Source: Chara braunii (lineage: Eukaryota > Streptophyta > Charophyceae > Charales > Characeae). Taken from it: a DNA stretch of 58,913 nt. Of the stretch, positions 23,001 through 34,600 are shown piece by piece; the first letter of the stretch is position 1, and each line of letters begins with the position of its first letter. The notes beneath the pieces were generated by a model that ran no database searches, had not been told where the DNA came from, and saw nothing but the letters and a program-made list of their open reading frames with translations. Location: NCBI GenBank assembly GCA_003427395.1, contig BFEA01000486.1, positions 421,948-480,860 on the forward strand, written 5' to 3'. The translations under genes were made by a program, and so were the position numbers.

Positions 23001-26000
23001 GAAGAGATGGCGCGATTGCGATTTTGATCTTGGTCATCGTTTTGGCGATTTCGTACTGAGGTGGGGCTATGTTCGTCATACAGTTGCCGCCTGCTGTTAG
23101 GACTTTTTTTTTTTTTTTCCTGTCTTGTTTGGTTGTTGTTGTGATCCGCCCACTTCGTCGTATCCCCCGGGCGTTGAACTCGTGACGGTTCATGAATAGC
23201 CACACGCGTTACACCATTCAGCAGCCTCAGGCGAGCGATGTTTCTCGTTTTTTTTTTTTTTTTTTTTTTTTTTGGGGGGGGAAAGGACGATGGCCTTGAG
23301 GTATCATAATCGAACTGACAGGCTCCTGCATGGCAATTCAGCCTCGACTTATTTTTGAAAGGTCGACTGCCTCGACTGATTTTTGTTGAACAGATCAGTG
23401 TCCGAATTCCGGTCGGTTTGGTAAGAATTACATCGGTGCGCCATGCAGCCACGTGGGCGGTGTTCTTTCTCGTTTTCACATACCCTCGTTCGATTTCTTT
23501 TCGCGTTTTCAGCTGATATGTGTACACCATGTGTCCTCCAGGACATCCGCTCAAATTACAGCAATACAGAGAAGATTAAAATAGCGCCTGTGCGAGGATG
23601 ACACGTACAAATCGAGAAAGGGTTCAAATTAAGAAGAACAAATCGACGCCACCATTGCGAAACTTAATCCATATGATACCATTCAGTCCGTTTTCTGTGC
23701 TCTGTAGATCTCGCGCTGTTTTGTTTTTCGCGAACTTTTTTTTTTCGGTTGGTTATCCTGTGGTCTTGTTATTTTGCATGGCTATTTGACAGCTGTAGCG
23801 AGGGAATCTCAGGAGGCAGATGTGGCCCTCCAGATTTCGCTCTGCAGGCAAAGTCTGTGTGGTGGGCGTTTTGCATTCTATCCAGATGTTTCGGATCGTC
23901 ACTGTGACGGGTCTGCTTCCTTGTTTAGCCGGATTATAGGTTGCAGCCGGATTATAGGTTGCAGAGCTAGTTCGGTGGTCCGTTATGCTAAATATTATTC
24001 GGTCAACTCCTCTACCAATTATTCTACGAAGGCCAGACGTCTGCTGGGCTCTATTTTGCATGTTCCTGATCTCAATTCCTGCCCAGATTCAGTCGTTCAT
24101 AAAGATTTGTGTTATGTGGGCGCGTCCTAGGTCTTGCTGAATGATGTCGACTTCGTCGTGAGGCTGAAAGGCCAATTATGATGAAACGAAGTAGTCAACT
24201 GATGGCATAGTACTTCTCGCCGCTACATGTCTTAGAGCATGCTCACGCAGGTAGGTGGCAAAATACACTCGGTATCATTTATAGCGAAGCGATGAACCTG
24301 CCCATTTTCTGTGGGAAGATTCATTCGTTTCGTTTTTCGTTTCGTGTGCCGTGCGGCAACGCCGTATGTAGCTCAGTGGTTAGAGCACCGATTGGAAATG
24401 CGCATTGTGGTATGATGAGGTTGCGGGTTCAAACCGGCAGCCTTACGCATGGACACCGGTAGGGCGTTAGAATGATCTATATGAAAAAAAAAAAGAAAAA
24501 AAAAAAAGAAAGACGCACGGCTGGATACTCACCCTTTGGGCTGACGCATGGTAAGCTATTACAGACACTGCCTGTGCACCACGCAAGGGTTGTCCATGGT
24601 GTGGTATGTGGCGTCCTGGCCTATTAGAGGGGTTTTTGCCTGATACAGTTAGCGGGCTAATGGGGATGCAGCTAGGGGTTTGTGGTTGTACCTTAGGCTT
24701 TGCTTTGGTGAGGCCAAGGACCTTAGGTGGGATGGGGTCCCGTTTGGGGGGAGGGTTGGCTTGGGACAAGCTCTGCTGGTGGATATCGGTGGGGAACCTA
24801 CAGTAGGGGATTGTCTTAAGGGATCCCGGTAAGAGGGGTGCTAGTAGACAGCCTCTTGAGGAGGAAATCGTTGGGGAACCTGTTGGGGAACCTGCAGTAG
24901 GGCTGTCTGAGGGGGATCCTTCCTCCAAGATAGGATGGTCTGCGTCCCATAAATTAGTTGCTGACTGTAGATAGGTACCTGTCGTGGGTCTAGAAACCGA
25001 CCTCTAAAAAAGAAAGTCGCAGGGTGAGTGAACCATCGTTATCGAAAAGCATGGGGACAAGACGGCCTGTCCAGGTGAATTCAACGGAAAATCTCGCTGT
25101 CTTTTTTTGTTTTCTGAAATCATTTTCAGAACAATAAACGGAGTTGATTACGAACTGCCTGCAGTGTTGGGGTGAACCCCCTATAGGCCGTAGTTGCACC
25201 ACTCATCACCCGCGGACTTTTTGAAAGCATCTGGTCAACGCGGCTGTCCACGTGAATTCACTTTATTGGCCTGGACAACGCGGCTGTCCACGTGAATTCA
25301 CTTTCCTGGCGGATGGCGGGTAATGTAACGGGGCCATAGTCTGTACACAGGTTTTTTCTCTTTCGTGCCGAGGCACCGAAGTTCTGACTGGCCTATTTTG
25401 TTTTTGAAAAAAGATGAGTCTAGATAGTTTAATCAGCCAAAAATAAGGGGAAAACAACTTAGTTCGAACACAGCTCTTTCTTCCCCACACAGCTCTCCTG
25501 AAAGACGGACTCTCTGCATGAAGCATCTGAGGTTTTGACACCCTCAACCATTTCTGACCCCCTCTTGAGGAATATCGAGGGTGCTTTGAGTGCGTGGCCG
25601 AGCACACTCGAAATCAATTCTGACACCCTCTTGAAGGAAGGATTGTTTTCAGCCAATACTTTCAAGAGTGTGTATGAAGCATCTGAGCTGTTTTCAGGAG
25701 TGGTGTGGCGAGGCCCATATGCTGGCCCCGCTCATCGCTGTCAAACGGCTTCAAAGCGGTGTGGAGATGACATAGTCGTTTGCATTGTCCAAGATCCCAA
25801 ATGGCAGTGGCTGTTTGATTCCTCAGTGGATTAGAGCGGGCAAAACCGGCGGGCCTTGGTCCATTTCGCGACAGTCTACATGCATTTAGACTCTTTCTGG
25901 GCCATGTACGTTCAAACGTTTTTGAATCGTTCGAATGCACCTGGTCCAGACCGTGCAAAAATGCATGTAGTGTTGTGTAGTTATGCTACGCCCAAATATC

Positions 26001-29000
26001 TGGGATGGGCGTGACGGATGGTCTCGGACTCAATCCTATTCAGAAACCAACGAAATGGAACTCTACTCCCCACAAAGTCCTTCACAACTCTCTCCCTTAC
26101 CTTGTCAAGGTACATGCAAACATCTTGGAGTCGTTCGAATGCACTTGGTCGAGAATGCGTTCAAATGCATGTAGAATGTTGTGTAGGTATGTGACGCCCA
26201 AAGCTCTGGAATGGGCTTGCTGGATGGACGCGAACTCTTTCTATTCTGTAACCACCAAAATGGGATTGGACTTCGTACAAAGTCCTTCAGAATTTTCCTC
26301 CCAACCAAAATGTCAACTTGTTCATCCACCGCCGAAGGTTCGAGTAGGTTATGTTATGCGAGAATACGTTCAAGCGTTGAGAAAAGCTCTGAAACAATCA
26401 CTGCGTTTCCAAGCTGTAGTCTCATTTGGGAAAATGACGTCACCCGAAAAGATCGGGGGTTCGACGTAGGGTCGGCAAGAAAGGGAAAAAAAAAGGGTTA
26501 TTTGCAAAAATATTGCTTTCGCCAAGTTTGGCAGCAAAAATGTTGTACGTTCGGAGGTTTCTTTGCAAAAATAGAGGTTTCGTTGCAGCTTACCGGGTTC
26601 CCATAGTTTGCTACCAAAAATACAGCGTTTTGCCAAGTTTCACAGCGAAGGACCGCTACCGGTAGGCCTCTGGCTTTAGGGACTCAGGGACGCGGCATCT
26701 CGGCCCAGCAAAAATACAGCGTTTTGCCGTGTTTTTTTTTTTTTTTTAATATGTAGCGGGCATGGCCGACGCATCTCGGCCGTGGAACAGTCACGGGTTG
26801 AAATGTTTTTTTTTTTTTTTTTTTTTTTAATGTCGCGCGTGGCCGAGGCGTCTCGGGCGTGGCCAGGGCGGAGATGCCTTGGCCATGGCCGCGGGAAATT
26901 AAAAAAATATGTAAATAAATTAAAAACTGTGGCCGAGCCATCTGGGCCGTGGCCACGGCCGAGATGCCTCGGCCACGCCCGCGGAAAAAAACTACCTATG
27001 CATCCCTGAGTACTTGAGACCAGAGGCCTAAGGATCCTTCGCTGTGACACTTGGCTAAACGCTGTATTCTTGCTGGCAAACTATGGGAACCGGGTAAAGC
27101 TGCAACGAAACAGTGAAACCTTAAAAAAAAAAAAGAAAAAAAAAAAGAAAAAAAAAAAAAAACAGCGAAACCTCTATTTTCCCAAAGGAAACTTCGAGAG
27201 GACAACATTTTTGATGCCGAACTTGGCGAGAGCAATGTTTTTGCAATTAATCCAAAAAAGAAGAAAAGATTGGGACCCCTGCTGGCATGGTCCCTGATGC
27301 TACCGGCTGTCCCCTAGCCAGTATCGCCCCCACCTGGCTGCTACGGGGTTCCCCGTATGCCTACAACTAGTAGGAGTGGTAGGGTTTTTTTTTTTTTTTT
27401 TTTAAATTGGGACAATGCTCCAATCTATTCATGGGGAGCCGCACGTGTTGGGAACCGGTCCCAGCGTCCCATTTGGAACAATTGAGATACCAGGACTTCA
27501 ACCCGGCTTTGTTAGGTATAGGTGGTGTGAGGTGAGTTTGAGAGAAGAATATAACTTTAAAAAAAACTTTGGAGGCCCTCACGAAGTGCAAGTGACAGCA
27601 GTGCTTTGAGGAATGTATCTCGCCAGTATTTGCGGGAACGTTATTGCTGTTGGTTTTCGACTTCTTTTTAATAACTAATCTAATATTCTTCTCTCAATCT
27701 TCTTTGTATATATGTTCCTCATCTATCTCATCCTCTCGCTACTCGTATATGTATAGTACGGCGGGGACCACCAACCAAACCTGGAACTCTCCCCAGCCCA
27801 TTTCTTTTCGTTTTTCCTTTGGTGCCGTGCCAGGTTGGCATTTTTTTAATAACTAATCTAATATTCCGCTCAATTTTCTTTGTATATATTTTCCTCATCT
27901 ATCTCATCCCCTCGCTACTCTATGTATGTATAGTACGGTGGGGAGCACCGACCAAACCTGGAACTCTCCACAGCCCACTTCTTTTCGTTTTTCCTTTGGT
28001 GCCGTGCCAGGTTGGCAGGGCGGATACCACGCAGGGCAACGAACTGCCACACACACCTCATATTCAGCGTCCTGTATCGGACCTCGATCACAGCATAAGG
28101 GATGTTCCTTTTTTGGTCTTCGTTTTGTTCTCCATGGGACAGACGCGGAAGGCCCTCACGGATGTTGAAGTCTAACCAGTGCTTAGCGGAATGTATCTGG
28201 CCAGTATGTGTGGAAAGTGACTGCTGTTCTTTTTTTTCGGTTTTTCTTCTTTTGGATTCCTTCTGGTGCCCTGCAAGGGCGCTAGATTGTCATATATACT
28301 TCGCCATTCTTTGCACCGCGTATTCCACGCGAGTTGACCTCACTCACCTCATACACACAAGTGCTGTAGCGTCCTGTATCGGACCGTGATCACAGCCTAA
28401 GGGAAGCTTTTTTTTTTTTTCCGGTTCTTCATATGCCTTCATGGGACAGATGCCCACAACGAGGGCACAGTCTCACCAGCTGCTCATAGAATGTATCTGA
28501 TGGCTATCACAGCGTTAGTGCAGAGTTCATTTTTTTTCTTCTTTCTCTTTTTTAATTTGGGAGGGGGACCGCCGGAGTACTCTGACAAGAAAATGCAATG
28601 GGACCCATTCTAGACAAAACTCGTTGCGCAGTGAAATTCAGGGTCGGCAAAAACAGGGTTGGGGGTAGTGGTGGCTAAAAAAAAAAACGGATACCCTTTC
28701 CTGGGATTTCTGAATCCGTTATGCATTGGGCCTCGTGCTCGACTACTCACCAAATGCACGAAATGAGAAATGAATTTTCCTCTCGAACATCGTAATATAC
28801 ACCGCCTGTTTTTTGTAACTGGCCCATGTCTATTAGGGGTAGTGATACAACCACCATCCCCTAGTAGCAGCAGCCGGTGGGTGCTTCGATCTACTGGCGA
28901 GGGAGGAGCTGGACCTGCTGGAAACTGGATCCAGCGTCCGTTATAACATGATTTGGAAAACTGAGAATAAGCATTGCTAACATTGGTAATTGGGGCTATT

Positions 29001-31575
29001 ACTCGGCTTTGGCTTTGGGGGCCCCACGGGAGGAGGGGAGATGGGCGAATTAGGCTTCAAGGCTGCTGCCTGCCCATATCAGAAAAAAACTCTGCGAGAC
29101 TCAGAAACTCTCAGAAAATCTCCGCCAAAGACAGCAGATGAGGTGGAAACGGATGAGGCAGAAAATTCTTCTGCCAGTCTAAGGGGGGTGATTCGGTCGA
29201 TGTCTGTCTGGATCCTGAAGTGGAGATTGTACTCCCTTGTCACCTCCGCTGCTTCCTCACCGACCTTGTTGCTGCTCTGCCTTGTCGTCAGTCCAGGTCG
29301 CCTCCGTGCAATTCACCCTTCTTGATACAAATCATCCCCCTGGATACACCGCCCCATTTTTTGTCTTTTGTGCAGTTGGTAAGTGTTTGAGCGAGGCCCA
29401 CGGTGACACTGGGTCGGTTCTGCCTACGACGACGAAGGTGGTGGTGCGCAGTAGGCCCGACATCACAGCACCGTAATCTAAGGTGGATGAAAAAGAGATT
29501 TAACCAACCATACAGACATGGGGTCAGTGTGGGCTGATGCGCAAACAAAGCGGCTGACACGCCTAGTAGCCCGGACCCCACAGCACTGGAACATCCAGTG
29601 TGGACAGAAACGAGGTATAACGATATAGAAGTGGGGCCCCACCCTTGGTTACGTGTGTCTACCAGTCAGCCGCCAGGTACGCGCGAGGCAGGTCTTGTCC
29701 TTGCACACGTGGGGATAGAAGAGTTCCTTGCTGTACAAAGGACAGTGAGAAAAAGGCATGGCCACGAGAATGACGATACGACACTGTTTTTCTCCCTGTC
29801 TCTTTCGGTCTGTCTATCCCTCGGTCTGTATGTAGGTCTGGATGGTCGAGTATCTGTCTGTGTGTCTGGGTGATTATCTGTCTGTCTGTTTGGCTGGCTG
29901 GTTGTCAGTCTGTGTGTGTCTGGGTGATTATCTGTCTGTCTGCTTGGCTGGCTGGTTGTCAGTCTGACTCTCTCTCTCTCAGGGTGTGGATTTTTTCTGT
30001 TGTCCGTTTTTGCTTCCTCTTCTCTCCCGCCCTTCCCTTTCTTTTAAAGGGCGACGGCCTCGAGATATCATGACCTCGAGGCCGTTACTGTGTTCATGAT
30101 GCTGGCTTCCTTGCGTTTTTGCGAAAAGATATCATTACCGTCCCTAGGTAATTCAGAATTGTACTAGTTAACTCGTTTGCACACGCTGTGGTTTCAATCT
30201 ATCCAAGGCTTGTATCTCAATGGTTATGTATTTTAACAGTTCATGGGTGTACCAACTGCGCTAGGCCAGTCGGTTGGGTGTGATTTTTCTTTTTCTTTGT
30301 TTTGGAAGTTGCAGCAATTCCATCAAAAACAGTATGGGAAAGAGGCTGGGAACCTCACAATTCGACCTGGGAACTTCTGTTGGGGCCATTACCCAGATTC
30401 GGCTCTTACTGGGAACCGGGTCCGGTGTCCTACCTTCCTTTTATACTGTTGAACTTCCCAAAAAGTACAACTTAAAAAGCACAGAAACGCGTCCTAGTCA
30501 ACCTAAAGTCTCTTACGGCATGCCCCCAACTTTAAGGTGTAAACCCTCCACTACCCTACCTATAGCAAGCCTAGCTTCGGCTCCATAGTCGGCCAACATA
30601 TAGCAAGCCTGGCTTCGGCTCCGTAGTTGGCCAACCTTATAGCAAGCGTAGCTTCGCCTCCATGCGAAGCCAACCTATAGCAAGCCTAGCTTCGGCTCCA
30701 TAGTCGGTCAACCTATGGGGATTTTAAACTGCTAGTACATGGCCCCATCCTTGCAGAAAGTTTTTGTCACCACAAGCAAAACTCGGGGGTGCCGTTGGTA
30801 AAAGAAGTCGGCGGCCTCTGAAGTGGTGGGGGTTCCCAATCCACTCAGCCTGATGGAAACCGGGTCCAGTGTCCCAGCAAGAGCACACTCTTGGCTTATG
30901 AACGAGTATTGGGGCGATTACCCAGCTTCGGCTTGCTGAGAATTAAGAAGCAACTGGTCGCAGAATGCCAAATAGAACCCAGTCGTCTGATCAGGGCTAG
31001 TTGTCGGTGTCAGTTCTGGCTTGTGTCCGGGCCACCGGAGCCAGATCTCGTCTGCCAACAGGCAATCCACCCCCATGGGAGTATTTGATTCCCATCCCCA
31101 TTCTCACATCTGTTGCGAGTAATGAATGGACAGATTCATGCCTCGAGTGGAAAGCCAGAGTGAAGTGGGAACACCCCTTACTGATTGCAGCTTCGTCAGA
31201 TTGCCCTTCTGGGAATTTCTTCTTTTTTCTTTTCTTTTTTCTGACATTTGCTTTCAGTCGTAGATGGCCGACTCGCCTTCTTTTTTTTTCTCCAGCCTTA
31301 GACGGCCGACTCTTTTTTTTTATTATTATTTTTTTTAACGGACTGTCACGGGGTCACTAGAAAGGGTGATGGGTGACCGACTCTACTCTGAATGATTCTG
31401 CAACTCCCCACAGCTTGGGCGCTCTTCTCCGAAGACTGAACTCGGTCTTCCGTAAGACCAAGCGTGAGAGAGACTGTCCTATCCTGAATCAGGAACAGCA
31501 GTCCCTGTCTTCTGGTTGGATTACTCGACGTCCGTCCATTTTTCCACTTTCGTTCCAGAATCCGGCACAGGACCC

Positions 31576-31613
<38 letters not shown>

Positions 31614-34600
31614 GAGGATCCACTATTTTTTTATTCGCCCATGATCATCTTCAGCTCGAGCTCACATTCCTGGAGCTTTTTTTTTTTGTTTTGAAACATC
31701 TGCGCCGTGTACTAAGGGTTCTGAAATGAGCAGACACCTTTAGCATACTGTGGAATAGCTCCTGTCTATTGCTGGAGAGAAGCACCAGCTGGAAAGCAGG
31801 TCCAGCGTCCCTGATACTCAGTACACGAATAGCATTGCGACATTGAGGAAACAGAGCAAGTCCTGCCTCTTCAATGCTCCTGCAGCATTTTCCGGTTCTC
31901 CTGTAGCAAATTATCACAGTGATGAGGAATTGGTGCAACAGATGCTTCTGGCCGATATAACACTTCGATAATCCAATCGAGGCTGTTTTTTTCCAAGTTC
32001 ATCACAGATAATCCAATCATCTCTCTCTCTCCTCGTCACACAGATGCTTCTGGCCAGTATAACACCTCGATCGAAGCCCGCCGGCAACGTCACCACCTGA
32101 AAACGATTCCCTGCTAGGCTGACAGATATTTGGCTCTGATTTGGCAGTTATTGCTTTTTGTCATGGGGGGCCCGATTTCTTGTGGATGTAGTTTCTCTCT
32201 ATGCGTAAAAAAAAATCTTCAAGTGTTTAGATTTACGTCTCCTCTCCAACTTTGATTTATGTTTCCTGTTCAGGAAAGATGGGATCAAGCAGCATATCCA
32301 CGTGTCTTCGTGATTGGATAAGGACCCCACTCATTTTGAGCATCCTCCGTAAGTGGGTCCCTTGTTTGAAGGCTCTGTGTATTGGTGGGGGGAGCAGCAT
32401 CTGCTGGAAAATGGGTCCAGCCTGTATTTGCACCCGCGTTGAGTGCTGACAAGATTGAAATCGCTGAGATTGCTGTCTGTGCTACTTCAAAATCCCGTGG
32501 ACGTTCTAAGATCAGGGGCCTCACCACACGGCACACGAAACGAAAACGAAACAAGTGCATCTGCCACGAAAGGTGGGTGGCAAAATACACTCGTTACTTT
32601 TTATAGCAAACCGACGAACCTGGCCATTTTTCTGCCCAGTAAAGGAGGCGAAATACACTCGTTGTTCGTTTCGTGTGCCGTGCGGCGACGCCGCAAGTGT
32701 AGTATCTGTTCTGATCAGTTATCTGATCCGTGCTCAATCGGACCACGTGCGTAAAAAAATAAAATACATTCCCGTGGACCTAAGATTCCTAGCCCCCCGC
32801 TCGGAACGAGGGATGGCGACTTTTTCCCAAGTCTCTTTAACCAAGGAACTTCGCTTTTCATTTAGTGCTTGTTTCAACAAATATCTGGCGGCCCCGTGTT
32901 TGATCAGGGAGGAGTCTTTTCCCGACAAACAGATTGACAATGGTACGATTCTCTGTGTTTTGTAGCGGTGTGCTTTTTTCACTGCTTAGCATTTGTTTTT
33001 GGCTTTTTGTTTGCCTCGAGAAGTTGGGATGTGCTTCGCTGCCATTCCAACCGTGTCTGGGCTGTTTGTGGTCCAGGTGCGTTCATTCTTAATGTATCTG
33101 AACCAAATGGACCAGCAGATAGCCGCTCCACTACTCTCCACACGCAGAAAAGACAAAACACGGTGGTTTCTCTCTCCATGTTCTAGCGGAAGATTCATTC
33201 TCACTTCGCGCATGTGGTGAGCAGTGGAGCAAGTGGCCCATAGACTGTTCTGTAGTCGAGCGAAGGCCCTTGCATCTTATATTTGGTATGATGGTTGACT
33301 TGCAATTTTTTGTTGAATAGATATAATGAGATCTCCACTGGAAACTTGAAAGCTTGGCCGAAGGATAATTTGATTATTAACACAAATATTTTGCTTGGCC
33401 GAAGGATATAATTTGATTATTAACACAAACATTTTTAAGCGTTGCAACGAGTTTGTGTGTTTGTAAGGTGTCCAAAACCACCTTCTATTTGAGACTGCAG
33501 TGCGCTTGCATGGTTTGCTGCCTTTTTGCTGGCCTGTGTTACACGGCAAATGTTGTTTGTTCTGGTTGTATGTTCGGTGCCGTAGTCCTGTGTGAGGACT
33601 GAAGAAACATTCTGAACGGATCTGGACCATGTCGACCACTGGATTCGAAAACTGTTGTGTAGTGGAGCGACGCCCCTTGTATAGGGCTTGCAACGAGTTT
33701 GTGTTTTGTAAAGAACTGGCTGAAATCACGTTCTATTCGAAATTGCGGTCTGCTCTCAGGCGTTGCTTGCTGACTCTTTGTGGGCGTGTTACGTGGCAAA
33801 TGGTGTTGTGCTGGTGGTTCGTTCACGGTTGTTGTTGCCCTGTGTGTGTGCGGAATGTCTGTTCTACCGGCATTGTCTTGCAGAGCCTACAGTCTGACGG
33901 ACAATATTCTCCGGAATCATATTATTATTGGAATGCACAATGCGACGGAGATGGCATTAAACCCAAACAGCTACCCAACTGCGGGTGATACGCCTGTGAG
34001 CATTGTCAGCGTGCCGACCGGCATCACGGCCAATGGCGCCAATGTTGTAGTGCCAGACAAGTTCATGACGTTCGGAGGAGTGGTGCTGAACCTCGACAGG
34101 GTAAGTTTTTTTATCATTCTCTCTCCTTGAGGACAGTGAAAAGCTTTCGTGAATAGTGTGATTGTATTCAACAAGGTGGTTTTTACTTGGGAGGGCATGC
34201 TCACAAATGGAGCCTTCTGGCTGTTGTTACTATGATTCCGGCTACAGTGTTTTCGAGAAGTACCACCGTTTTCACCCCCGAAAATAATGTCAGGACGTTG
34301 TATACGAATATGACATGCCCGCCGGGCGTTATATTCGTTTATAACGCTCGGACGTTCTATTCGGCAATTTGGGGGAATCCTCTGCAGGGGGGCCAAAAAA
34401 GGAAAAATAAAATAAAATAAATCTGGAAAAAATAAATGTTGTCTAGATTTGCTGTGCAACCAACTTTTCTCTAAGGTTCACTCCAGGCCCGGTTCCTAGC
34501 TCTTAAAAAAAAAAAAAAAAAAAAAAGAGAATTCCCTATAAATTTGGAAATAAACAAGTTCTATTCGGCAATTTGGGGGAACCTTCCGCGGGGGGCCAAA

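Larger units (their letters stand above)
17097..33883 (+). other. FLA intron 1 (16.8 kb), filled with repeats
   Basis: Donor GTACGT at 17097 and acceptor CATTGTCTTGCAG ending at 33883. Contents listed separately: an inverted pair of MITE-like copies, ~175-bp and 30-bp tandem arrays, TA-flanked MITE, U6-like copy, tRNA-like SINE, long fold-back element, 178-bp duplication and dispersed-core copies. About 17715-19170, 22330-23520 and 28820-30180 hold only simple T/C-rich or diverged sequence that I cannot classify. No FAS1 segment seems missing between the exons, so I do not expect another conserved coding exon here. Confidence 0.7.

Noticed and set aside
22781-23554. 257-codon minus-strand frame
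   Set aside because: Crosses long T runs read as poly-Lys and overlaps the U6-like copy. No motif.
24358-24450. Functional tRNA gene
   Set aside because: Boxes A and B are good, but acceptor and T stems pair poorly and an A-rich tail follows, so a SINE is more likely.
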